NCBI RefSeq assembly: GCF_902498825.1 | Contig: NZ_LR701459.1 | Span: 1,656,414-1,720,413, forward strand | Reading direction: 5' to 3' | Origin: Rhizobium sp. EC-SD404 | GTDB taxonomy: Bacteria > Pseudomonadota > Alphaproteobacteria > Rhizobiales > Rhizobiaceae | Length of the DNA stretch: 64,000 bases | In this document: positions 27,484 through 36,424 of the stretch, piece by piece | Position numbering within the stretch: the stretch's first letter is position 1 | Layout: the number at the start of each line of letters is the position of its first letter | Made by a program: the position numbers and the translations under genes | Notes under the pieces: generated by a model | The model's database searches: none | What the model saw: only the letters and a program-made list of their open reading frames with translations | Told to the model about the DNA's origin: nothing

Positions 27484-28500
27484 GTGACCCCTCCATCTTC
27501 CGCAAGCCTGACCAAGACATCCTCCATCGAGGGTGCGGAGGAGGCACCGAGTGATCTGGCGGCACTCGCTCCCGACCCGGAAACGATCCGGGGCATCCTG
27601 CTCAAGATCGCATCGGTCTGCGTCTTCATCGGCATGTCCACCTGCATCAAGGCGGCGGGAGAGGGCATTCCGGCCGGCCAGATCGTGTTCTATCGCTCGC
27701 TGTTTGCGATGGTGCCTGTGCTGACCTATCTCGCCGTTCGCGGTCAGCTGCGCACTGCCTTCGCTACGGCATCGCCGCTGTCCCATGTGCTGCGTGGGTT
27801 CGTCGGCGTCTGTTCCATGGGCCTCGGTTTTTACGGTCTCACCAAGCTTCCCCTGCCGGACACCATTGCGCTTGGCTATGCGATGCCGCTGCTGACCGTC
27901 GTCTTTGCGGCGATCTTCCTCAAGGAGCAGGTGCGCATATATCGCTGGAGCGCGGTGCTCGTCGGTCTCGTCGGGGTCACGATCATTTCCTGGCCCCGCC
28001 TGACGCTGTTCAACAGCGGCGTCGGTTCCCCTGAAGAAGCCTACGGTGTGCTCGCCATCCTGGCCTCGGCAACGCTTGGGGCCTGCGCGATGATCCTCGT
28101 GCGACGCCTCGTCGCCACGGAGCGGACGCCCACCATCGTGCTCTATTTCTCGCTGTCTGCGACGCTGCTTTCGCTTCTGTCGCTGCCATTCGGCTGGGCG
28201 ACGCTCGATGCCGAGCGGTTTGGACTGCTGATGGCAGCGGGCTTTTTCGGCGGCGTCGGACAGATTCTGCTGACCCAGTGCTACCGCTATGCCGACGCCT
28301 CGACGATCGCGCCGTTCGAATACACCTCCATCATCCTTGGCATCGCGATCGGCTATCTGATGTTCGGCGACGTCCCGACATGGTCCATGCTGCTCGGCAC
28401 GGCCATCGTCATCTGTGCCGGCATCTACATCATCGTGCGCGAACATCAGCTTGGCCTCGAGCGGCGCGCCGCGCGACGGCTCGTCACGCCTCAGGGTTGA
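27484..28500 (+). CDS. EamA-domain (DMT superfamily) inner-membrane transporter
   Basis: The GTG at 27484 gives 338 residues: a Ser/Glu-rich cytoplasmic N-terminus of about 38 residues, then about ten TM helices formed by two EamA repeats (about 42-175 and 190-320). Typical sequence includes IPAGQIVFYRSLFAMVP in the first repeat and ASTIAPFEYTSIILG in the second. Such proteins export metabolites such as amino acids, purines or drugs. No Shine-Dalgarno is obvious, so the exact start is uncertain. It converges on the CBS protein gene with a 3-nt gap. Confidence 0.87.
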   Translation: MTPPSSASLTKTSSIEGAEEAPSDLAALAPDPETIRGILLKIASVCVFIGMSTCIKAAGEGIPAGQIVFYRSLFAMVPVLTYLAVRGQLRTAFATASPLSHVLRGFVGVCSMGLGFYGLTKLPLPDTIALGYAMPLLTVVFAAIFLKEQVRIYRWSAVLVGLVGVTIISWPRLTLFNSGVGSPEEAYGVLAILASATLGACAMILVRRLVATERTPTIVLYFSLSATLLSLLSLPFGWATLDAERFGLLMAAGFFGGVGQILLTQCYRYADASTIAPFEYTSIILGIAIGYLMFGDVPTWSMLLGTAIVICAGIYIIVREHQLGLERRAARRLVTPQG

Positions 28501-28503
28501 TCG

Positions 28504-29013
28504 CTAGCTCGTCAGGAAGGCGATCAGAATCACCGTGTAGACCAGGATGCCGGCGCCAATCAGCACGAATTGCAAGTTGGATGAGATCGTCGCCCGGGTA
28601 ACGTCGCGCGCATGGTCGATCATGTCGGGCCAGGTATAGGAGACGAAGTCGCCCTGCGTCATGATGGCAGTCACGCGACCCGCGTCATCGACCACCGGCA
28701 GGCGACGAAACCGCTCGTTCGACATGATCTGCAGCCATTCGACGACGTTGTCGTCGGCATGGGCGACCTTGACGTTGCGGGTCATGATGTCGGCGAGCTT
28801 GGTCTGGTGCGCGTCGCGGTTCTGGTTGATGAGCCGCTTCATCAAATCGCGCTCCGTCACGATCCCCAGAAGCTTGTCCTGCGGGTCGACCACGACCACC
28901 GATCCGTAGTTCATTTCAGACATCTGTTTCACCGCGTCGATCACCGGCGTATCCGGCGGGAAGCTCAGCGGCTTAGGCTTGTTCATGAACTCTTTGCGTT
29001 CTCGTATGCGCAT
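28504..29013 (-). CDS. CBS-domain protein with C-terminal membrane helix
   Basis: I chose the ATG at 29013 for its GGAG ribosome site eight nt upstream; ATGs at 29034 and 28986 are alternatives. The 169-residue protein has two CBS motifs (about residues 14-70 and 78-135; KLLGIVTERDLMKRLI and GRVTAIMTQGDFVSY). A hydrophobic C-terminus follows (about 147-168, SNLQFVLIGAGILVYTVILI). CBS pairs bind adenosyl nucleotides such as AMP, ATP or SAM. The tail suggests attachment to the inner membrane, and the output is unknown. Confidence 0.85.
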   Translation of the reverse strand: MRIRERKEFMNKPKPLSFPPDTPVIDAVKQMSEMNYGSVVVVDPQDKLLGIVTERDLMKRLINQNRDAHQTKLADIMTRNVKVAHADDNVVEWLQIMSNERFRRLPVVDDAGRVTAIMTQGDFVSYTWPDMIDHARDVTRATISSNLQFVLIGAGILVYTVILIAFLTS

Positions 29014-29274
29014 CGTGATGCTCCTGCATGCCAAGCCCCTGTTCCTTCAGGTAGCGTACCATGCGGTGAGGCAAAGCGTCGCAGCAGAAATTATCGAGCC
29101 TCGTCTTCAACGCCGTGGGGGCTGGCGCTAGGGGTCAACGGCGCGAACGTGAGCCAGATCTTGGAAAGCGCAAATGCAGATCCCATCTAAAAGGCGGGAC
29201 GAAACAACGCTCGGGCACACCACTGGCCGGGCACCATGACGGGGCCGCCTCATGGCGGGGGACATGCATATTCC

Positions 29275-30477
29275 ATGAATGAATCGCTTCAAGGCACGCT
29301 GGCGGTCGAAACGCTGACGACCGACGAACTCACCTACCGCCTGTCCCAACAATCGCTGCTTGCCGAGTTCGCGAGCTTCGCACTGCAGTCGCGAGATATC
29401 GACGCGGTGCTGCAGCGAGCGACGGAGCTTTGCTCGAGCGGCCTGCGCACCCCTTACGCCAAGATCCTGTGCTACCGGCCCGAGCAGAACGATCTGTTGA
29501 TGGTCGCCGGCGTCGGCTGGGAGGAAGGCTCGGTCGGCAAAGCGGCGCTCGGTGCCGATCTGGCCTCTCCGGCGGGATTTGCCTACCACACGCGCCAGTC
29601 GGTCCTCTCCAACCATCTGGAGAATGAAGAACGGTTTCGCACGCCGGAACTCCTGCGCAAGCATAATATCCGCCGCGCGATCAACGTCCTGATCGAATAT
29701 GGCGACGGGCCGGAGCGTTTCGGGGTCATGGAAGTCGACAGCCCAGATGCCGGCATGTTCGATACGTCCGACGCGCATTTCCTGGCGGGCTTTGCGGCAC
29801 TGCTCGGCATCGCCATCGAACGCCAGCACAAGGACAGGCTCCTGGCGCAGGCGCTGGACCATCAGTCGCTTTTGACCCGTGAAATGAGCCACCGGGTGAA
29901 GAACTCGCTCGCCGTCGTGTCGAGCCTGCTGCGCATCCAGACGCGCGGCGGCGTATCCGACGAGGTGCGCAAGGCGCTGGACGATGCCGGTTCACGCGTC
30001 GCGACCGTTGCCCAGGTGCACGATCATCTGTGGCGCGGCGAGATGGTGGGGGAGGTCGATCTCGTCGGGTTCCTGCGCGATCTGTGCCGCAATCTCGAAG
30101 GGGCGGGGCCCGGCCATCCGATTTCATGCGAGGGGCCGTCGCCGCTGAAGATGTCCGCCGACCGCGCCATCCCGCTTGGGCTCTTCGTCAACGAGACGAT
30201 CACCAACGCGATGAAATACGCTTATCCCGAAGGCCAGCACGGCCCCATCGCCGTCAAGGTCGAAGCCGATGACGAGCGCGTCACGGTCAGCGTCAGCGAC
30301 CAGGGCAACGGCTTTCCGCCGGACTTCGATTTCGAAGCTGCACGGGAGAGCCTCGGCCTGAAGATCGTCAACTCCTTCGCACGGCAATTGGAGGCGGAAC
30401 TCAAGATCGAGCCCCGCGCCAATCCCGGTTGCCGTTTCACCGTCAGTTTCCCGCGCAGCGCGTCTGTCTCACCCTAG
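29275..30477 (+). CDS. GAF-domain sensor histidine kinase of the HisKA_2/HWE class
   Basis: The ATG at 29275 (MNESLQGTLAVETL) gives 400 residues; an ATG at 29236 would add 13 residues rich in Gly and His that look non-conserved. A cytosolic GAF domain (about residues 25-185) precedes the phospho-acceptor motif MSHRVKNSLAVVSSLLRIQ, typical of HisKA_2/HWE kinases common in Alphaproteobacteria. The ATPase domain has ETITNAMKYAYP and DQGNGFPPDF. There is no TM segment. No response regulator is adjacent; such kinases often act on the PhyR general stress pathway or on single-domain regulators. Confidence 0.87.
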   Translation: MNESLQGTLAVETLTTDELTYRLSQQSLLAEFASFALQSRDIDAVLQRATELCSSGLRTPYAKILCYRPEQNDLLMVAGVGWEEGSVGKAALGADLASPAGFAYHTRQSVLSNHLENEERFRTPELLRKHNIRRAINVLIEYGDGPERFGVMEVDSPDAGMFDTSDAHFLAGFAALLGIAIERQHKDRLLAQALDHQSLLTREMSHRVKNSLAVVSSLLRIQTRGGVSDEVRKALDDAGSRVATVAQVHDHLWRGEMVGEVDLVGFLRDLCRNLEGAGPGHPISCEGPSPLKMSADRAIPLGLFVNETITNAMKYAYPEGQHGPIAVKVEADDERVTVSVSDQGNGFPPDFDFEAARESLGLKIVNSFARQLEAELKIEPRANPGCRFTVSFPRSASVSP

Positions 30478-30504
30478 GCGCCGGCCGAGTTCAAATCCCT
30501 TGCT

Positions 30505-31776
30505 TCAAGCCGCAGGCCGTTCCTGGATTACGTCGTCGGGTGTGACGTCGACGCGCGGATCCAGTTCGACCGTCTGCGGCGTCTGCCCCTTGCCGATCGG
30601 GATCGCGCGGAAGTCGGAACGCGCCTCATCGGCCGGCTTGGCGCGCTTGGTGGTGCGATAGAAGGCGTAAGCCGAATAGAGCCCGAATGCCGTGGCGATC
30701 GTCGCAAAGAGCGCCCACGGTCCAAACGCATCCATGGCGGCACCCGTGACGAGCGGTCCGATCATCGTGCCGAAGCCGTAAATGATCAAAAGGCCGCTCG
30801 AGACCTCCACGAACGCGTTCGGCTCGGCGTGGTCGTTCGCATGGGCGACGTTCAGCGAGTAGATCGGGAACAGAACAGAGCCAAGCAGGAACATCGTCAG
30901 GAAAAACGCCCAGCGGCTGTCGACTCCGACCAGAACGGCGGCCAGCGACAGGACCAGTCCGACCAGACCTGCGAAGATCATGACATAGCGGCGGTCGGTC
31001 CGGTCCGAGAACCGGCCGAGAGGAATCTGGAACACCGCGCCGCCAATCATCGCTGCCGCGAGCATGGTGGCACCTTCCGCCGTCGAAAGCCCGCTCTGCT
31101 GGGAATAAACGGGTCCGAGATTGCTCCATGCGCTCGCGATCGCACCGGCCAGAACCGCGCCGACGACGGAAGCCGGCGAATTGCGGAACAGCTTGCGGAT
31201 GTCGAGCGTCACCTGGCTCAGCGGCTGCGGAGACTGCGCGCTCGAAATCCCGGTCGGGATGACGGCCAGGCTATAGAGCAGAGCGCCGACGATGAAGAGC
31301 GTCGGTCCGGCTGCATCGCCGAGCGGCACGGCGAACTGACCCATCATCAGGCCGAGCATGGAAATGGTCATGTAGACCGAAAACACGCTGCCGCGCGTCT
31401 CGTTGGTGACCCGTTCATTGAGCCAGCTTTCGATGACCATGTAGCCGCCGGCAATCGAAAAGCCCGCTACGGCGCGGATGGCGATCCAGGCCAGCGGATG
31501 AACGATCAGCGCATGCAGCAGCACAGACACCGACATCAGGGTCGCGAGCACCGCGAAGACGCGCACATGTCCGACACGCAGCACGAGCCGCGGGGTCAGT
31601 ACGCATCCGGTCGTGAACCCGATGGCATAGCTCGTCGCCATCAGCGAAACGGAAAGTGTCGACCACCCTTCGGCAACGGCGCGAAGCGGCAGCAGATATC
31701 CGGCGAGACCGCCGGCCATCAGCATCAGGAACGCCGAAAAAAGCAGACTGCCGATTGGCAAAAGATTGGTGACCAT
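30505..31776 (-). CDS. MFS transporter (YcaD-like)
   Basis: The ATG at 31776 (MVTNLLPIGSLLFSAFLML) begins the first TM helix; the open frame beyond it is not homology-like. The 423-residue protein has about twelve TM helices, with the MFS loop motif GRFSDRTDRRYVM between helices 8 and 9. The cytoplasmic tail of about 50 residues is rich in charged residues and Pro. It resembles the YcaD/UMF family of poorly characterised efflux-type transporters. The substrate is unknown. It converges with the kinase gene, and the UDG-like gene lies upstream on the same strand. Confidence 0.87.
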   Translation of the reverse strand: MVTNLLPIGSLLFSAFLMLMAGGLAGYLLPLRAVAEGWSTLSVSLMATSYAIGFTTGCVLTPRLVLRVGHVRVFAVLATLMSVSVLLHALIVHPLAWIAIRAVAGFSIAGGYMVIESWLNERVTNETRGSVFSVYMTISMLGLMMGQFAVPLGDAAGPTLFIVGALLYSLAVIPTGISSAQSPQPLSQVTLDIRKLFRNSPASVVGAVLAGAIASAWSNLGPVYSQQSGLSTAEGATMLAAAMIGGAVFQIPLGRFSDRTDRRYVMIFAGLVGLVLSLAAVLVGVDSRWAFFLTMFLLGSVLFPIYSLNVAHANDHAEPNAFVEVSSGLLIIYGFGTMIGPLVTGAAMDAFGPWALFATIATAFGLYSAYAFYRTTKRAKPADEARSDFRAIPIGKGQTPQTVELDPRVDVTPDDVIQERPAA

Positions 31777-31946
31777 GGGCAAGCGCCGCCGATTTTGTTG
31801 TTGTCGTTTTGGGCAAGGATGTGAGGACGGGTCGCGAAGCAGTCTGACCGCGACGCCCGCCCTGAACCTCGAATTGCACGAAATCATGGCAGACACCGGC
31901 CCAATGACGACACGCAGGGTGTCATCCGGCGTCAAACGGCTGGGAA

Positions 31947-32855
31947 CTACGCGTCCAGCCGGGCTTTGAGCGCCAAAAGGTCGCGCCAGGCGACTTTCTT
32001 GTGGGCCGGGCTTGCGAGCAGGGCCTGAGGATCGAGCATCGGCAGTGCCGGCCAGGTGCGATCGCCGAGGCGATAATCGGTCCAGATCCCGCACTGCGCG
32101 GTGATGTTGCCGGTCATGTCCATGAGGCCCTTGGTAACGACATTGCCGAGAACGACGAGGATTTCCGGATCGACGAGTTCGATGTGCCGCTCGGCAAAGG
32201 GCCGGCAGAGCGCGACTTCATGCGGCGTCGGCGTTCGATTGCCGGGCGGCCGCCAGAAAATCAAATTGGTGAGATAGGTCGTCTCCCGGTTAAGCCCGAT
32301 CGCGCCCAGCATCCGGTCGAGCATCTGGCCTTCGCGCCCAACGAAGGGAAGGCCTTGCAGGTCTTCCTCGCGGCCGGGAGCACCGCCGACGATCATCACC
32401 CGCGCCTGCGCATTGCCATCGGCGAAAACCGTCGTCTTGGCGCTGAATTTGAGGCTGCAGCCGGCATAGTCGCTGACCGCCTCACGCAGTTCGGCAAGGG
32501 TTGCGGCCTGTCGTGCCTTCTGACGCGCGTCGGCCAAGGCCACTTCGTCGGGTATGATCCCAACCGGCATGCCACTCGGCTGCTGCGAGGACTGCACGAC
32601 CCGGCCTTCGCCCGGACCCTCGCGCGGCGTCGCCGGCATCGGGCGTGGATCGCGCTCGCCGGGGCGGACCGATACATCGGGACGCCCGGCGATCGGGCCG
32701 GATCGCTCGGAGCGCAGTGTCGCACTTTCCGCGAAACGGTCGATCGCGGCGTCTTCCAACATGCAGTCGACCCCGGCATCGGCGTAGAAGCCGAGCAGGG
32801 CAGCCAGATCGCGATCTGAAAGGTGGGCGAGGTCGTTGGAATGCATGCCCATCAT
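31947..32855 (-). CDS. Uracil-DNA glycosylase superfamily protein (family 4-like) with altered motifs
   Basis: The start at 32855 has AAGGA seven nt upstream. The 302-residue protein has a variable N-terminal third and a C-terminal glycosylase fold (about 130-300). Motif A reads GGAPGREEDLQGLPFVG, where the family normally has GEAPG. WRPPGNRTPT and the HIELVDPEILVVLGN strand are conserved. The last motif reads MLDPQALLASP, where active family members have HPxxLL, so the catalytic histidine position appears to be Asp. Only a few of the usual Fe-S cysteines are visible (for example YAGCSL and VALCRPF). It may excise uracil weakly, bind DNA, or be inactive. Confidence 0.83.
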   Translation of the reverse strand: MMGMHSNDLAHLSDRDLAALLGFYADAGVDCMLEDAAIDRFAESATLRSERSGPIAGRPDVSVRPGERDPRPMPATPREGPGEGRVVQSSQQPSGMPVGIIPDEVALADARQKARQAATLAELREAVSDYAGCSLKFSAKTTVFADGNAQARVMIVGGAPGREEDLQGLPFVGREGQMLDRMLGAIGLNRETTYLTNLIFWRPPGNRTPTPHEVALCRPFAERHIELVDPEILVVLGNVVTKGLMDMTGNITAQCGIWTDYRLGDRTWPALPMLDPQALLASPAHKKVAWRDLLALKARLDA

Positions 32856-33013
32856 TTATCGTCCTTCATCAGCGCTGGCAAACGGACACGGAATTCCCTC
32901 CGCAGTCGGGAACGCGACGGGTCGACAATGTGTTGACGTTTTGCCATGGAGAGTAAGCTTTCAGCGGCGATGCGTGCCGGCATCTCTGCTCCAGACGAAT
33001 GAGGAAAGACCGG

Positions 33014-34684
33014 ATGAACGACACGACCGAGGCTGCAATCGAACGCGAAAGCATGGAATTCGACGTCGTGATCGTCGGCGCTGGCCCCGCTGGTCTGGCA
33101 GCCGCGATCCGGCTCAAGCAGCGCGACCCCGAGATCAACGTCGTCGTCCTCGAAAAGGGTGGCGAGGTCGGAGCCCACATTCTGTCCGGCGCCGTCGTCG
33201 ACCCGTCCGGCATCGATCAACTTCTGCCCGACTGGCGCAGCGAGACGGATCATCCGTTCAAGACGCCCGTGACAGAAGACCAGTTCCTGCTGCTCGGACC
33301 TGCGGGTGGCATGCGCCTCCCGAACTTCCTGATGCCGCCGCTGATGAACAATCACGGCAACTACATCGTGTCGCTCGGCAATGTCTGCCGCTGGCTTGCC
33401 GGCAAGGCGGAAGAACTCGGTGTCGAAATCTATCCGGGATTTGCTGCAGCCGACCTGATCTATGATGACATGGGTGCCGTCATCGGCGTCGTCACGGGCG
33501 ACATGGGCGTGGAGCGCGACGGCACGCATGGTCCGAGCTTCCAGCCAGGCATGGAATTGCTCGGCAAATACGTTCTCGTCGGCGAAGGCGTGCGCGGATC
33601 GCTCGCAAAGAAGCTGATCTCCAAGTACGCCCTTGCCAAGGACAGCGAGCCGCAGAAATACGGCATCGGCCTGAAGGAGCTGTGGGAAGTAAAGCCCGAG
33701 AACCATCGACCGGGCCTCGTGCAGCATTCCTTCGGCTGGCCGCTCGACTACAAGACCGGTGGCGGGTCGTTCCTCTACCATCTGGAAGACAATCTCGTTG
33801 CCGTGGGCTTCGTCGTCCACCTCAACTACAAGAACCCGCATCTGTCGCCCTTCGACGAATTCCAGCGGTTCAAGACCCATCCGAAGATCTCCGACGCGTT
33901 CGAGGGCGCAAAGCGCGTGTCCTACGGCGCCCGCGCCATCTCCGAAGGTGGCTACCAGTCGGTACCGAAGCTCGTCTTCCCGGGCGGGGCGCTGATCGGC
34001 TGCTCGGCCGGCTTCGTCAACGTGCCGCGCATCAAGGGTTCGCACAACGCCGTCCTGTCCGGCATGCTTGCTGCCGAACATGTGGCCGATGCGATCAAAG
34101 CCGGACGCTCGCACGACACGGTCGAAGGTTACGATCAGGCCTGGCGTACATCGCCGGTTGGCGAGGACCTGAAGCGGGTACGCAACGTCAAGCCGTTCTG
34201 GTCGCGCTTCGGCATGGCCGGCATCGCGCTCGGCGGCATCGACATGTGGCTGACGACAATGTTCCGGGGCTGGTCGCCATTCGGGACACAGAAGCACGGC
34301 GTGCCGGACCATGCGGCGCTGGAGCCTGCCTCCAAGCACAAGAAGATCGAATACCTGAAGCCCGACGGCGTACTGACCTTCGATCGCCTCTCGTCGGTCT
34401 ATCTCTCCAACACCAACCACGAAGAGGATCAGCCGGTCCATCTTCAGGTGAAGGACATGGACCTGCAGAAGAAATCGGAATGGGGTGTCTTCGCCGGACC
34501 GTCGGCGCGCTATTGCCCGGCAGCGGTCTATGAGTGGCACACCGAAGGCGGCGGCGAGCCGACCTATGTGATCAACGCGCAGAACTGCGTGCACTGCAAG
34601 ACCTGCGACATCAAGGATCCGAACCAGAACATCAACTGGGTTCCGCCGCAGGGCGGGGAAGGGCCCGTGTACCAGAACATGTAG
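33014..34684 (+). CDS. Electron transfer flavoprotein-ubiquinone oxidoreductase
   Basis: The ATG at 33014 is preceded by GAGGAAAG; an ATG at 32999 would add five residues. The 556-residue enzyme takes electrons from ETF, reduced by fatty- and amino-acid dehydrogenases, and passes them to ubiquinone at the inner membrane. It has an N-terminal FAD motif VVIVGAGPAGLAAAIRL (about 16-32), a central FAD/ubiquinone-binding region (GGGSFLYHLEDN) and a C-terminal [4Fe-4S] site. The cluster cysteines are in ARYCPAAVYEW and INAQNCVHCKTCDIKDP. Length is close to bacterial ETF-QO. It is divergent from the UDG-like gene. Confidence 0.96.
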   Translation: MNDTTEAAIERESMEFDVVIVGAGPAGLAAAIRLKQRDPEINVVVLEKGGEVGAHILSGAVVDPSGIDQLLPDWRSETDHPFKTPVTEDQFLLLGPAGGMRLPNFLMPPLMNNHGNYIVSLGNVCRWLAGKAEELGVEIYPGFAAADLIYDDMGAVIGVVTGDMGVERDGTHGPSFQPGMELLGKYVLVGEGVRGSLAKKLISKYALAKDSEPQKYGIGLKELWEVKPENHRPGLVQHSFGWPLDYKTGGGSFLYHLEDNLVAVGFVVHLNYKNPHLSPFDEFQRFKTHPKISDAFEGAKRVSYGARAISEGGYQSVPKLVFPGGALIGCSAGFVNVPRIKGSHNAVLSGMLAAEHVADAIKAGRSHDTVEGYDQAWRTSPVGEDLKRVRNVKPFWSRFGMAGIALGGIDMWLTTMFRGWSPFGTQKHGVPDHAALEPASKHKKIEYLKPDGVLTFDRLSSVYLSNTNHEEDQPVHLQVKDMDLQKKSEWGVFAGPSARYCPAAVYEWHTEGGGEPTYVINAQNCVHCKTCDIKDPNQNINWVPPQGGEGPVYQNM

Positions 34685-34696
34685 GGCGCCGGGCGC

Positions 34697-35569
34697 GTGG
34701 TGTTGCGCCTGCTCGTCCTCTTCGTCGCTTTTACGATTGTGTCGGGCTGTACGTCGCTGCCTCCAAACAATCAGGGGGCCGTCGCCGGACTGCGGGTTGC
34801 GAGCTTCAATGCGCTCTACATTCATCCATCCGGGCCGCGCTATGATGCATGGCTGGAACGGCGCGATGCGTTTGCAGCCACCATTCAGGAAATCGATGCG
34901 GATATTTTGGCGTTGCAGGAAGTCGCGACCGTAGACGGGCAGCCCTTCAACGCGGAAAACCTTCAGCTCGACTTTCTGATGGAAAGACTTCCCCAGTATG
35001 GGTTTGCGGCTATTGGCCCACCAGGAGCCGTACCGTCCACGCAGCCGATCCTCTATCGCAAAGACAGGTTCCGGCTTATCGATGAGGGGTTTTACTTCTT
35101 TCCGGGACAAAGTGATCCCGTCCATCCCCGTCGTGCTGACGGACGCCAGAATCGCTATGCCAGCTGGGCACTCTTTCAATACCTCGACGGCGGTGCGCCG
35201 ATCCAGGTGCACAATTTTCACTTCGACCACCGGAGCGGGACACGACGGCAGGAGGCGGCATCCCAAATTGCAGAATTCGTGGCCGGCGCAATTTCACGCG
35301 GTGAGCCGGTGCTCGCACTCGGCGACCTCAATGCACTGGGTCAATCGCCCACGGCCGCGATCCTGCGCAAGACCGGTTTGGCATTCTCCGAGCTCGCTGG
35401 CCCCACATTTCACTTCGGCACAGGCATCGGTGCCTTTCCGGCAATCGATCATCTTCTCTTTTCCAGCCGCTTCAAGCCGGTCGGCCGCGGGGTCGTCTTT
35501 CGGCGAAACTACGATGGTCAGCTTCCCTCCGACCATCACCCCGTGGTCCAGGACTTGATCCTGGACTAA
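34697..35569 (+). CDS. Endonuclease/exonuclease/phosphatase-family lipoprotein
   Basis: The GTG at 34697 (with GTG 34700 as alternative) gives 290 residues. Residues 1-17 form a lipoprotein signal ending in TIVSGC. The EEP fold follows with RVASFNALYI, DILALQEVAT, the catalytic GDLNALG and the C-terminal SDHHPVV. This superfamily cleaves phosphodiester bonds with Mg2+ in nucleic acids, sphingomyelin or phosphoinositides. The export signal places it in the periplasm or outer membrane, suggesting a phosphodiesterase or nuclease on external substrates. It follows the ETF-QO gene by 12 nt and may be co-transcribed. Confidence 0.83.
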   Translation: MVLRLLVLFVAFTIVSGCTSLPPNNQGAVAGLRVASFNALYIHPSGPRYDAWLERRDAFAATIQEIDADILALQEVATVDGQPFNAENLQLDFLMERLPQYGFAAIGPPGAVPSTQPILYRKDRFRLIDEGFYFFPGQSDPVHPRRADGRQNRYASWALFQYLDGGAPIQVHNFHFDHRSGTRRQEAASQIAEFVAGAISRGEPVLALGDLNALGQSPTAAILRKTGLAFSELAGPTFHFGTGIGAFPAIDHLLFSSRFKPVGRGVVFRRNYDGQLPSDHHPVVQDLILD

Positions 35570-35646
35570 GACGACAGGCTCCGCTTTCCCCCACGTGGCT
35601 GAAGGCGTATTGTCTGCCCGATCATTTCCATCGTGGAATTCCCTTT

Positions 35647-36261
35647 ATGGACCTCGCCGCCCTGACCGTTTTTGCTGGTGCACTCTTCGTGGCTGCCGCG
35701 TCGCCCGGACCGGGCATCGCCGCCATCGTCGCGCGCGTGTTGGGTACGGGGGCAGGCGGCGCCGTGATCTTCACGGCAGGCGTGGCTTTCGGTGACGTGC
35801 TGTGGCTCTCCGCCGCGATCGGCGGCCTCGCCCTTTTGGCGCAGAACTTTGCGCTCGTCTTCCAGGCGGTGAAATGGGCGGGCGTAATCTATCTCGTATA
35901 CCTGGCCTACAAGATGTGGACATCCCCAGCGAAGCCTACGGACGTTCGCGCGGCAGAGGGCGGCGAACATCCACTGGTTCTCTTTTCGGCAGGGCTCGCG
36001 GTGACGCTCGGCAACCCGAAGACCATGGTTTTCTACATGGCCCTTCTGCCAAACCTCATCGATCTGCAGGCTGTCACGATCATCGGCTACCTGGAGCTGG
36101 CAGCGATCACGCTCGCCATTCTAGCCATCGTCTTCGGCTTCTACATCGTGCTTGCTGCCCGGGCGCGACGGCTTTTGACGAGCGCTCGCTCGATGAGAAT
36201 CGTCAACCGCTTTTCCGCGACAGCCATGGTCGGTGCTGCGGCCTGGGTCGCAGCCCGCTGA
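35647..36261 (+). CDS. LysE/RhtB-family amino-acid exporter
   Basis: The 204-residue polytopic protein has the N-terminal LysE signature AASPGPGIAAIVARVLGTG, the KWAGVIYLVYLAYKMW segment and SAGLAVTLGNPKTMVFYMALLP, with about six TM helices. Members export amino acids or homoserine lactones, and the substrate is not determined by sequence. It stands alone between the EEP lipoprotein and lipid kinase genes. Confidence 0.9.
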   Translation: MDLAALTVFAGALFVAAASPGPGIAAIVARVLGTGAGGAVIFTAGVAFGDVLWLSAAIGGLALLAQNFALVFQAVKWAGVIYLVYLAYKMWTSPAKPTDVRAAEGGEHPLVLFSAGLAVTLGNPKTMVFYMALLPNLIDLQAVTIIGYLELAAITLAILAIVFGFYIVLAARARRLLTSARSMRIVNRFSATAMVGAAAWVAAR

Positions 36262-36424
36262 CAGTCAGATAGAATTCGAGCGACAGGCTGTAACTTTTCG
36301 TTCGCTTGACCGTTTATGCGGCGGCATCAATATGGTGTCGCGCCCACCGGCCTAAGCTGGCTCCCGTCTTTCTATTCAAATGGATGGGGCAGGCGCGTCC
36401 CGACCGCTGATTGGATCCTCGACC

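Noticed and set aside
32852..35266. An 804-codon open frame antisense to ETF-QO and the EEP gene
   Set aside because: It mirrors two well-identified genes. Its translation has no recognisable domain, and the high GC content makes long antisense frames common.
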